From Allotamlana fucoidanivorans (lineage in GTDB: Bacteria; Bacteroidota; Bacteroidia; Flavobacteriales; Flavobacteriaceae), in contig NZ_CP074074.1 in the NCBI RefSeq assembly GCF_045788535.1, positions 1,922,001 to 1,986,000 of the forward strand: DNA of 64,000 nt. Direction: 5' to 3'. Positions 7,686-15,441 of this stretch are shown piece by piece. The translations under genes were made by a program, and so were the position numbers. The notes under the pieces were generated by a model that was given only the letters and a program-made list of their open reading frames with translations, was not told the DNA's origin and did no database searches. Position 1 is the first letter of the stretch. Each line of letters opens with the position of its first letter.

Positions 7686-8963
7686 CTATTTAAATGATAT
7701 TTGATATTGTAAAACGGCCATACCTTTTCTGTCTTTCTCTAATAAGGTGTCCGCATCAAAAATAGGGCGTAATTGATAGCCTAAACTTATTTTGTTGCCA
7801 TGTTTTCCATTTACTAAAAAGTTTACCGTAAAATCATAAACTGTCATGCTGTCTTCCAAGGCATCATAATTGGAGTGTTGAATGGCAATATTAGGTTGAA
7901 TAACAACTTGGTGGTTAATAAGTTTGGTTTTTCTAAAGGCGTACCCAAATTGAGTATACCAGGTAGGGCCTGTTCCCATCATTGGGAATGCCACGCCAGC
8001 ACCATTAAAATCAGGATCCGTAACACCATTAGTAGGGTTGTTAGCGCCAACATTTCTAATGTAATCTTTACCAAAATCGAAACTATAATAGCCAAGATAG
8101 GCTGTAATAGCATCTTCATTTGCAAAAGGAAGGTTTAAATATGAATCGATAGCCCAATGCTTCATGTCGTAAAAAGTGGTATTAGGATTGTTGAAATCAC
8201 CATCGCTAAATGCATTTTCCTGATATTGAAAACCAGCACCAATATTGAAAACTTTCTTGTTTGCTAAGTAGGTACCCGTTTGATAGGCTGACTTATTTGA
8301 TTCGTTTTCAAAGAATTGATAATTAATGTATGATGATGTCTTCCAGCGCGGTCTGTTGTTAGCAAAATCAACCACACCGTTTGCAGGCGCTTTAGTAATT
8401 ATTCGAGGTTGGTTAAAGGTGAGTCGGTAATCAAAATGTCCTGCCTGTCCTTTTAACCATAGGCCAAACTGTCGGCCTAAGTCATCATTTTTTTCAACCG
8501 TATTTAATGAAAAAAGTGGCGAATCTAATCCCATGAGTGTGCTGCTAGAGCGCACGTTCCATCTGCTTAGTCCCTGCCATCCTGATTTTCCAAGACCTAT
8601 CTCTAGGTGCTTAGAAAAAGCATATTCCATATAAAAATCTAGAACTTCAATAGGGTTTTGCATGCTTTTAAGGTTGTAATTATTTCCTCCAAAAATAGCA
8701 TAGGCAAATATTCTTGGTGTGACTTGTGCCGAAATAGGAATTCGAATTCGTCTTATAGAAACATCGGTAAATGAAGATGTGGGTTCGCCGTTAACCAATG
8801 AGCCCTGATTTAAATCGGAATACCGTAGCCATATTTGAGCAGTAGCATTCCATTTAAATGTTGGTTTAAATGGTTTTTCTGTCTCCTGTGCCAATATAAA
8901 AATAGGAACTAATAAAAGGAATACATTTAACAGGTTTAAGACTGTTTTTTTTCTGTTCTTCAT
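7686..8963 (-). CDS. OprP/OprO-like outer-membrane porin
   Basis: A 425-residue outer-membrane beta-barrel resembling phosphate-selective porin O/P proteins. A signal peptide (MKNRKKTVLNLLNVFLLLVPIFILAQ) is followed by alternating aromatic-rich strands, for example the region around FTDVSIRRIRIPISAQ, and the chain ends in a terminal strand with Phe (ISFK). The frame is open to a TTG at 8990, but that TTG is part of the promoter box TATTTTTG, and the ATG at 8963 starts a proper signal peptide. It is divergent from gyrB. The substrate is not readable from the sequence; the phosphate link is only the family name. Confidence 0.8.
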   Translation of the reverse strand: MKNRKKTVLNLLNVFLLLVPIFILAQETEKPFKPTFKWNATAQIWLRYSDLNQGSLVNGEPTSSFTDVSIRRIRIPISAQVTPRIFAYAIFGGNNYNLKSMQNPIEVLDFYMEYAFSKHLEIGLGKSGWQGLSRWNVRSSSTLMGLDSPLFSLNTVEKNDDLGRQFGLWLKGQAGHFDYRLTFNQPRIITKAPANGVVDFANNRPRWKTSSYINYQFFENESNKSAYQTGTYLANKKVFNIGAGFQYQENAFSDGDFNNPNTTFYDMKHWAIDSYLNLPFANEDAITAYLGYYSFDFGKDYIRNVGANNPTNGVTDPDFNGAGVAFPMMGTGPTWYTQFGYAFRKTKLINHQVVIQPNIAIQHSNYDALEDSMTVYDFTVNFLVNGKHGNKISLGYQLRPIFDADTLLEKDRKGMAVLQYQISFK

Positions 8964-8987
8964 TGTTGTTTCATTCAAAATATAGGG

Positions 8988-8995
8988 CAAAAATA
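8988..8995 (-). promoter_or_regulatory. TAnnTTTG -7 promoter box of the porin gene
   Basis: On the minus strand TATTTTTG lies 24 bases before the porin ATG. Its last three bases give a false TTG start in the porin frame. Confidence 0.55.
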
Positions 8996-9289
8996 TTATT
9001 AACTATAACCTTAAAAAGTGACATACATCATGTTTGGAGATATATTTTTTTCGGGTTATCAACTATAACGTTTGAAAACTATTTTGATGTTATTTTAGGT
9101 AAAAATAGAATTTAAAATAGAGGATTAGAGACACTTTTGTGTTTTTATGTTTTGCTGATGCATTAAAAATTACTAAAATGTAATTTAAGGCTATTTTTAG
9201 GCGATTTAAGCCGTTTTTAAATAATTAACAAATGTTGATAATTTTCTTGTTGAGTCGATAAAAAGCTTTCTTTTAGGTGTAATATTTCG
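8996..9289. other. Divergent intergenic region, porin / gyrB
   Basis: About 300 AT-rich bases between the two promoter boxes. I see no reading frame, repeat or RNA structure here. It presumably holds upstream promoter and regulator sites for both genes. Confidence 0.5.
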
Positions 9290-9297
9290 TATATTTG
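9290..9297 (+). promoter_or_regulatory. TAnnTTTG -7 promoter box of gyrB
   Basis: TATATTTG matches the -7 consensus 78 bases before the gyrB ATG. Confidence 0.55.
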
Positions 9298-9311
9298 TTT
9301 GTGTTCAAAAG

Positions 9312-9335
9312 GATGCTAAAAAGGCATCTTTTTTT
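9312..9335 (+). terminator. Terminator-like hairpin in the gyrB leader
   Basis: GATGC (9312-9316) pairs with GCATC (9324-9328) over a 7-base loop and is followed by seven T residues. It lies after the promoter box and before the gyrB start, and the gene to the left is divergent, so it has no upstream gene to terminate. It may attenuate gyrB transcription. Confidence 0.5.
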
Positions 9336-9374
9336 ATGATTAATAGTCAAATTCAATTTAAGATAATTTAGAAT

Positions 9375-11315
9375 ATGAGCGAAGAAAAAAAAGCCCCACA
9401 ATATTCGGCTGATAGTATTCAGGCTTTAGAGGGTATGGAGCATGTGCGCATGCGTCCGTCCATGTACATTGGTGATGTAGGTGTGCGCGGGTTACACCAT
9501 TTAGTATATGAGGTAGTTGATAACTCCATTGATGAAGCGTTAGCAGGACATTGTAATAATATAACCGTTACCATTAATGAAGATAACTCGATTACTACAG
9601 AGGATGATGGTCGTGGTATTCCGGTAGGATTACATAAAAAAGAAGGCGTTTCGGCACTTGAGGTGGTAATGACCAAAATTGGAGCAGGAGGTAAGTTTGA
9701 TAAAGATTCTTATAAGGTATCAGGCGGATTGCATGGTGTTGGTGTAAGTTGTGTAAATGCATTGTCAGAGCATTTAAAGGCAACAGTGCATCGTGAAGGA
9801 AAAATTTGGGAGCAAGAGTACGAACGCGGAAAACCGCTCTATCCTGTAAAAGTGGTTGGAGATTCTGATAAAAATGGAACTATTGTAACCTTTAAGCCAG
9901 ACCCACAGATATTCCAACAAACACTGGAGTATAATTATGACACCTTAGCAAGTAGGTTGCGTGAATTAGCTTATCTAAATAAAGGTATTACGGTTCATTT
10001 AATTGATAGAAGAACCCAAAAAGAAGATGGTACTTTTGAGGGCGAAACATTTCATTCTGAAGAAGGCTTAAAAGAGTTTATAAAGTATTTAGATGCCACA
10101 CGAGAGCCTTTAATGAAAGATGTTATTGCCTTTGAAGGCGAAAAGAATGGTGTGCCAGTTGAAGTGGCCATGGTTTATAATACCTCTTATGCCGAAAATT
10201 TACATTCCTATGTAAATAATATCAATACGCATGAAGGGGGAACACATTTATCGGGTTTCCGAAGAGGATTAACACATACCTTGAAAAAGTATGCGGATGA
10301 GTCGGGTATGTTAGATAAATTAAAATTTGATATTTCAGGTGATGATTTCCGTGAGGGGTTAACTGCTATTGTATCAGTAAAGGTGGCTGAACCTCAGTTT
10401 GAAGGGCAAACAAAAACAAAGTTAGGTAACCGTGAGGTGTCAGCTTCAGTTAGTCAAGCGGTGTCAGAAATGCTAACGGATTATTTAGAAGAACATCCAG
10501 ATGATGCAAAAACCATAGTGCAAAAGGTTATTCTGGCGGCGCAAGCACGTCATGCAGCTCAAAAAGCACGCGAAATGGTGCAGCGTAAAACGGTGATGAG
10601 CATTGGAGGTTTGCCTGGTAAACTATCAGATTGTTCAGAACAAGACCCTGCAAAATGTGAAGTGTTCTTAGTAGAGGGAGATTCGGCGGGCGGAACGGCA
10701 AAACAAGGTAGAGATAGAGCATTTCAGGCTATTTTACCATTACGTGGTAAAATTCTAAATGTAGAGAAAGCCATGACACATAAAGTTTTTGAAAACGAAG
10801 AGATTAAGAATATTTTCACGGCTTTAGGAGTTACCATAGGGACCGAGGAAGACAGTAAAGCTTTAAATTTATCAAAATTGCGTTACCATAAAATCGTGAT
10901 TATGTGTGATGCCGATATTGATGGTAGTCATATTGCAACACTGATTTTGACATTCTTTTTCCGTTATATGAAAGAGCTGATTGAGGAAGGGCATGTGTAC
11001 ATTGCTACGCCACCATTATATTTAGTGAAAAAAGGTAACAAAAAGCAATATGCTTGGAATGATAAAGAACGTGATGCGATTGCGGAATCTTTTGGAGGAA
11101 GCGTGAATATTCAACGTTATAAAGGTCTGGGTGAAATGAATGCTGAGCAGCTTTGGGATACCACGATGAATCCTGAATTTAGAACGTTAAGGTTGGTTCA
11201 AATTGATAACGGAACAGAAGCCGATAGAATTTTTTCTATGCTTATGGGTGATGAAGTACCACCGCGACGCGATTTCATTGAAAAGAATGCTATTTATGCT
11301 AATATTGATGCCTAA
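9375..11315 (+). CDS. gyrB: DNA gyrase subunit B
   Basis: GyrB is the ATPase subunit of DNA gyrase, which introduces negative supercoils with GyrA. The 646-residue protein has the GHKL ATPase fold at the N-terminus (EVVDNSIDEA with the catalytic Glu, then DDGRGIPVG), the transducer domain, the Toprim domain (EGDSAGG, then DADIDGSHI) and the tail motif QRYKGLGEMN. The length is normal for the short Bacteroidetes form without an inserted domain. The ATG at 9375 begins MSEEKKAPQY, ahead of the usual IQALEGMEHVR motif. It is followed directly by a strong terminator. The leader holds a terminator-like hairpin. Confidence 0.97.
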   Translation: MSEEKKAPQYSADSIQALEGMEHVRMRPSMYIGDVGVRGLHHLVYEVVDNSIDEALAGHCNNITVTINEDNSITTEDDGRGIPVGLHKKEGVSALEVVMTKIGAGGKFDKDSYKVSGGLHGVGVSCVNALSEHLKATVHREGKIWEQEYERGKPLYPVKVVGDSDKNGTIVTFKPDPQIFQQTLEYNYDTLASRLRELAYLNKGITVHLIDRRTQKEDGTFEGETFHSEEGLKEFIKYLDATREPLMKDVIAFEGEKNGVPVEVAMVYNTSYAENLHSYVNNINTHEGGTHLSGFRRGLTHTLKKYADESGMLDKLKFDISGDDFREGLTAIVSVKVAEPQFEGQTKTKLGNREVSASVSQAVSEMLTDYLEEHPDDAKTIVQKVILAAQARHAAQKAREMVQRKTVMSIGGLPGKLSDCSEQDPAKCEVFLVEGDSAGGTAKQGRDRAFQAILPLRGKILNVEKAMTHKVFENEEIKNIFTALGVTIGTEEDSKALNLSKLRYHKIVIMCDADIDGSHIATLILTFFFRYMKELIEEGHVYIATPPLYLVKKGNKKQYAWNDKERDAIAESFGGSVNIQRYKGLGEMNAEQLWDTTMNPEFRTLRLVQIDNGTEADRIFSMLMGDEVPPRRDFIEKNAIYANIDA

Positions 11316-11327
11316 TGAGGTATTCAT

Positions 11328-11367
11328 ACTCATAAAAAAACGGCTTTTAAGCCGTTTTTTTATGAGT
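11328..11367. terminator. Long palindromic bidirectional terminator, gyrB / metalloprotease
   Basis: A 40-base palindrome has 19-bp perfect arms around a two-base centre, with a core CGGCTTTTAAGCCG flanked by A and T tracts. It separates two convergent genes, which fits bidirectional termination. Confidence 0.85.
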
Positions 11368-11379
11368 AATTTTAAAAAT

Positions 11380-12147
11380 TTATTTGCCACCATTGGCTTT
11401 TAAATCTGCCAAACACTGGGCGTCAAGTAGAGGTATAGTGCTCATTCCTGTAAGGGCTACTGAAGATTCAGATTCCCAATACATTAAACAATCTTTTTCA
11501 TCACAATGCTTAGGATGATCTACATCTTCATGATTGGTTTGCATGGTTGACCCTAAGTTTGTTAGGCCAAGTATATGACCAAATTCATGGTTAATAACCG
11601 TAGTTTCTAGAACACTGCGTTCAGGTTCAAAAGGACTATTGCTTAATGCTTGAACAGTTTCTTCATAAATTACAAAAGACGTATTCCAATAGGCGGTTCC
11701 TAAAACCACTTCATTGCCAACATCATTATCTGATTTTCCGTCTATAAATAAAGCCCAAACCGCAATTTTTGATCCCTGATTGTATTCTTGGCGTTCTTCT
11801 CTTTCAATATTGGCAATGTCTTCTATGGTATAAGTTGCTTGGCCAGGTGAAGGGATTACTCTTTTCTTCACTGTTATCCCTGAAGGTTTATAGGTTCTAT
11901 TGTTTAAAAAAGTTACAAAGTTATTAATGGTATTCTGTGTGGGTTCAAGGCCTTCTACGTATACAATTTCTATGATCATACTTGTAAAAGAGTTGTCAGA
12001 CAGAAGGTCGTTGGCAGAACTTCCTGTACTTTGTCTATTAAGCACTTTATTTATGCTACCAGTAAGGTGATCATCAAGAGGTTCGTCATTAGTACACGAA
12101 TGGATAAATAAGAGTATTAATGCGGTTGAAAAAAGGCGGAAATTCAT
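11380..12147 (-). CDS. Metzincin-type zinc metalloprotease lipoprotein
   Basis: A 255-residue lipoprotein with a signal peptide ending in the lipobox FIHSC (Cys18) and a zinc-protease motif HEFGHILGLTN, with His187, Glu188 and His191. The third ligand position of the metzincin motif HExxHxxGxxH is Asn197 here. A Met-turn-like CLMYW follows near residue 220, and HC.....C nearby suggests a disulfide or an alternative ligand. The long frame starts upstream with a TTG-type start, but the ATG at 12147 gives a clean signal peptide. The substrate is unknown. Metalloprotease assignment is firm; activity is likely but depends on the third ligand. Confidence 0.8.
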   Translation of the reverse strand: MNFRLFSTALILLFIHSCTNDEPLDDHLTGSINKVLNRQSTGSSANDLLSDNSFTSMIIEIVYVEGLEPTQNTINNFVTFLNNRTYKPSGITVKKRVIPSPGQATYTIEDIANIEREERQEYNQGSKIAVWALFIDGKSDNDVGNEVVLGTAYWNTSFVIYEETVQALSNSPFEPERSVLETTVINHEFGHILGLTNLGSTMQTNHEDVDHPKHCDEKDCLMYWESESSVALTGMSTIPLLDAQCLADLKANGGK

Positions 12148-12326
12148 ATTTGGGAAACGTGGGTTCAAGGCTAAACTTTTTGGGGTAAATTTAGCATAAA
12201 TTTTTTTACAAGTTTTTATACTGTTAAAAACGGACAAAACCAGAGTTAAATATAGAGGTTAAGTTTATTTTAAACGACAAAAAGATAAATAAATACGATA
12301 AAATGCGTTTTTAAGTAATATTTTCT

Positions 12327-12334
12327 TATGTTTG
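12327..12334 (+). promoter_or_regulatory. TAnnTTTG -7 promoter box of the DUF6588 gene
   Basis: TATGTTTG matches the consensus and ends 21 bases before the ATG at 12356. Confidence 0.55.
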
Positions 12335-12355
12335 TTGTGCCAAATTTTAAATGAA

Positions 12356-13381
12356 ATGAAAAAGATAAGTTTACTTGCTATACTTTGTTTTAGCATATTA
12401 ACAGTAAAAGCACAAGAAGGTTTAAATGGCTTGCTTAGAGCTGGTGTTGAAAATGCGGAACGATTTAGTAATGATTTTTTAAAGCCTGGAACAAATGGAG
12501 TAGTGCATAGTTTGAATGCTAACTGGTTTAATACAGCCGATGTAAAACCGCTTGGAGGTTTTGAAATATCTATAATAACCAATGCTGCCGTTGTAAAGAA
12601 CGAGCATAGAGCATTTCAAATGAATATTGCAGACTATAATCAGGACGATTATGATTTTACCGTTGAGTTTGAGGATGGAGCGAATTCAAAAATGGTTTCA
12701 ACCGTACTGGGAGAAAATAATCCTGATATAGACATCATTGTTCGGTCAAAATCTAGTTCACTTTTATCAGATAGAATCACTTTGCCTTCAGGTGTGGGTG
12801 GAGATTTAGATTATGTACCTTCTGCATTTATTCAAGGCGCTTTAGGCTTAAGTAAGGGCTTAGAAGTTAAAGCGCGATTTTTGCCTAAAATTAAGGCTGA
12901 TGATATAGAAGGCAGTATGTTTGGTGCTGCTTTACAAGCCGAGTTTACAAAGTGGTTGCCTGCAGATAAGGTGCTTCCTGTGGCACTATCTGGCTTAGTG
13001 GCATATACTACCTTAGACGCCAGATATGACTTAACAGAATCATCGGGTGTAGATGGACAAAATCAACGTTTAGAAAACAATACAGATACCTGGTTGTTTC
13101 AATTTATAGCCTCAACGAAGCTACCCATTATAAATTTTTATGGAGGGATTGGGTATATTTCGGGTGAGTCAAAGTCTGATGTATTAGGAACATACATCGT
13201 AAATAATGGTATTTTACCATCAGAACCTATTGATGATCCATTCTCAGTATCAAGTAAAGTGTCATCCGTTAGAGGTACTTTAGGAACCAAATTAAAATTA
13301 GGGTTCTTTAGGCTTAATGCCGAATATCACTTATCAGACTACAACGCCTTTTCTGTGGGTATAAATTTTGGGTTTAGATAA
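12356..13381 (+). CDS. DUF6588 outer-membrane protein
   Basis: A 341-residue exported protein resembling family DUF6588, found in Bacteroidetes and of unknown function. The signal peptide MKKISLLAILCFSILTVKAQ is followed by a conserved start (GLNGLLRAGVENAERFSNDFLKPG) and a C-terminal part of alternating strands ending in GFR, as in outer-membrane barrels. The frame extends upstream to a TTG at 12332, but that lies in the promoter box, so the ATG at 12356 is used. The gene is alone, followed by its own terminator. No enzyme motif was seen. Confidence 0.8.
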   Translation: MKKISLLAILCFSILTVKAQEGLNGLLRAGVENAERFSNDFLKPGTNGVVHSLNANWFNTADVKPLGGFEISIITNAAVVKNEHRAFQMNIADYNQDDYDFTVEFEDGANSKMVSTVLGENNPDIDIIVRSKSSSLLSDRITLPSGVGGDLDYVPSAFIQGALGLSKGLEVKARFLPKIKADDIEGSMFGAALQAEFTKWLPADKVLPVALSGLVAYTTLDARYDLTESSGVDGQNQRLENNTDTWLFQFIASTKLPIINFYGGIGYISGESKSDVLGTYIVNNGILPSEPIDDPFSVSSKVSSVRGTLGTKLKLGFFRLNAEYHLSDYNAFSVGINFGFR

Positions 13382-13442
13382 GCCTTCTGTTTCAAAAAAT
13401 TGATTTCTTAGTTTTATTTAGTTTTTATTGAATTTTACTCTG

Positions 13443-13476
13443 AAAAAGTACGGGATTTTTATTCTGTACTTTTTTA
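13443..13476 (+). terminator. Intrinsic terminator after the DUF6588 gene
   Basis: AAAAAGTACGGGA pairs with TTCTGTACTTTTT over about 12 bp with two G-U pairs and ends in T residues. Confidence 0.7.
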
Positions 13477-13643
13477 TTTAGAGGGTTTTAATTCGTAAAT
13501 TCGCATTTGTTTGTTTTTATGCCTTGTGCTTAGATAACAGCGTTGCGTATTTATGATAATCATCATAAAACAAAAGGGCAAAAAGGCTGAAATTTGCAGC
13601 GTAGAATATCGAATCAAATTACTAAATAATAAATATTAAAAAA

Positions 13644-14570
13644 ATGAAAGTAACAGTAGTAGGAGCAGGAGCAGTTGGTGCAAGTTGTGCAGAGTACATT
13701 GCTATCAAAAATTTCGCTTCAGAAGTGGTATTATTAGATATCAAAGAAGGGTATGCAGAAGGAAAGGCTATGGATTTAATGCAGTGTGCCTCATTAAACG
13801 GATTTGATACAAAAATCACTGGGGTTACCAATGATTATAGCAAAACAGCAGGAAGTGATATTTGCGTCATTACTTCAGGTATTCCTCGTAAACCAGGTAT
13901 GACACGTGAAGAGTTGATTGGTATTAACGCTGGTATTGTTAAGGCCGTTTCAACAAGTTTATTAGAGCATTCTCCAAATATGATTTTAATTGTGGTTAGT
14001 AACCCAATGGATACCATGACATATTTGGCTCACAAAGCAACAGGATTACCAAAAAACAGAATAATAGGAATGGGTGGTGCTTTAGATTCTGCTCGTTTTA
14101 AATATAGATTAGCAGAGGCTTTAGAAGCTCCAATTAGTGATGTTGACGGAATGGTTATTGGCGGACATAGTGATACAGGTATGGTGCCGTTAATTAGTCA
14201 TGCTACAAGAAACAGTATAAAAGTGTCAGAATTTTTAAGCGAAGAGCGTTTAGAGCAAGTTGCTGCCGATACTAAAGTAGGAGGTGCTACCTTAACCAAG
14301 CTATTAGGAACATCAGCATGGTATGCACCAGGAGCTGCTGTGAGTGGTTTAGTTCAGGCTATTGCTTGTGACCAAAAGAAAATATACCCATGTTCTACGC
14401 TGTTAGATGGCGAGTACGGATTAAGTGATATCTGTATTGGAGTGCCAGTTGTTTTAGGTAGAAACGGTATTGAAAAGATAGTAGATATACCTTTAAGTGA
14501 GGCCGAAAAAGCTCACATGCAAGCCAGTGCAGAAGGTGTTTCAAAAACGAATGGATTGCTAGAATTGTAA
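13644..14570 (+). CDS. mdh: Malate dehydrogenase
   Basis: Mdh oxidises malate to oxaloacetate with NAD in the TCA cycle. The 308-residue protein is of the lactate-dehydrogenase-like type: nucleotide-binding GAGAVGASCAEYIA at residues 7-20, the catalytic loop SGIPRKPGMTREEL with substrate-binding arginines, VVSNPMDTMTYL, and the active-site His in IGGHSDTGMVP. The Arg in IPRKPGM, where lactate dehydrogenases have Gln, marks malate specificity. The gene is monocistronic, with a terminator 30 bases past the stop. Confidence 0.95.
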   Translation: MKVTVVGAGAVGASCAEYIAIKNFASEVVLLDIKEGYAEGKAMDLMQCASLNGFDTKITGVTNDYSKTAGSDICVITSGIPRKPGMTREELIGINAGIVKAVSTSLLEHSPNMILIVVSNPMDTMTYLAHKATGLPKNRIIGMGGALDSARFKYRLAEALEAPISDVDGMVIGGHSDTGMVPLISHATRNSIKVSEFLSEERLEQVAADTKVGGATLTKLLGTSAWYAPGAAVSGLVQAIACDQKKIYPCSTLLDGEYGLSDICIGVPVVLGRNGIEKIVDIPLSEAEKAHMQASAEGVSKTNGLLEL

Positions 14571-14599
14571 TTTAGATAAGTTAAATATGATAATTATAT

Positions 14600-14630
14600 A
14601 AAGACTGTAGCAATACAGTCTTTATTTTTT
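14600..14630 (+). terminator. Intrinsic terminator of mdh
   Basis: AAGACTGTA and TACAGTCTT form a 9-bp stem with a GCAA loop (14601-14622), followed by a T-rich run. Confidence 0.85.
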
Positions 14631-14638
14631 TATATTTG
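14631..14638 (+). promoter_or_regulatory. TAnnTTTG -7 promoter box next to a start codon
   Basis: TATATTTG sits directly after the mdh terminator and ends 4 bases before the ATG at 14643, which implies a leaderless transcript or a start further downstream. Confidence 0.5.
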
Positions 14639-14642
14639 GCGC

Positions 14643-15260
14643 ATGATTGCAAGATGGTGTATTAGTATTTTTGTATTAGTTCTTACTTTATTTGGTGTTG
14701 TTTCGCAACAGCAAACGCCTGCGCCTAACCAAGAAATTGTTTTAGAATTTGCTCATGTTGAACTTTCTTCAGAAGAGGCTTTAAAAACCATAGGGGAAGT
14801 AAAGGAGCAGCTTCAAGAGGTTGGGGTTACTAATGTTCAAATAAAGCCGCTTGATGACGGAAAATTAAAGATTAGCTACTTTAGTGAATCTGACGTTACT
14901 AGTGTAAAACGTGCTTTTGCTAAAAATCCGTATTTAGCTGTTGAAACAGATGCATCAACACCCAAAAAATCAAGTGAAATTCCTTCACATGATGAATCTC
15001 TTCAATACCATTTTGATATTTATGAGATTGAACCTGGAGATTATTCGGGTTGGGATTTTAATGGTAGTGTTGTTTTACAATTAGATAATAAAAGTGATCG
15101 TTTCCTTGATCCTAGCTTAAAATTAAACACCAGCGGTTTAGTACATAATCACCTAAGCAAGCAAGTTAAGGTGTCTTATCGTGTTCAGCAAACCATAGCC
15201 ATTGCTTTAGATACACCTTTACATAGTATTCCGGAAGTTAGGGCAGGCCCTAATAGTTAA
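14643..15260 (+). CDS. Exported protein of unknown function
   Basis: I do not recognise this 205-residue protein. Residues 1-23 form a signal peptide or membrane anchor (ISIFVLVLTLFGVVSQ). The middle has a small mixed region (SSEEALKTIGEVKEQLQEVGVTNVQIKPL) that could be an alpha/beta domain of about 70 residues, followed by a linker and a Gly/Asp-rich stretch (YEIEPGDYSGWDFNG). The protein ends in polar sequence. It sits just upstream of secDF on the same strand, but secDF has its own promoter 140 bases later. The start is uncertain because the promoter box almost touches the ATG. Confidence 0.7.
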   Translation: MIARWCISIFVLVLTLFGVVSQQQTPAPNQEIVLEFAHVELSSEEALKTIGEVKEQLQEVGVTNVQIKPLDDGKLKISYFSESDVTSVKRAFAKNPYLAVETDASTPKKSSEIPSHDESLQYHFDIYEIEPGDYSGWDFNGSVVLQLDNKSDRFLDPSLKLNTSGLVHNHLSKQVKVSYRVQQTIAIALDTPLHSIPEVRAGPNS

Positions 15261-15376
15261 TTTATTCTAAAAGAGAGAAAAGTTGATTTAAAATTCAGAC
15301 TTAAATCAAACGTTTCAACGTATTCATAAGGGTATGAGTTGTAGCTTATACCACTAATCATAAAAACTATTTAAAA

Positions 15377-15407
15377 TTGTCAAATTTGGGCTGAAACTCT
15401 ATATTTG
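15377..15407 (+). promoter_or_regulatory. Promoter of secDF (-33 TTG and -7 TATATTTG)
   Basis: TTG at 15377-15379 and TATATTTG at 15400-15407 are 20 bases apart, the spacing expected for the Bacteroidetes primary sigma factor. The start codon follows 34 bases later. Confidence 0.6.
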
Positions 15408-15441
15408 CCCGTTTTCAAAATTTGATTAAAAATATTATAAC

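Noticed and set aside
11328..11367. Perfect 40-base palindrome considered as a protein-binding site
   Set aside because: Its position between convergent genes and its A/T borders are fully explained by a bidirectional terminator.
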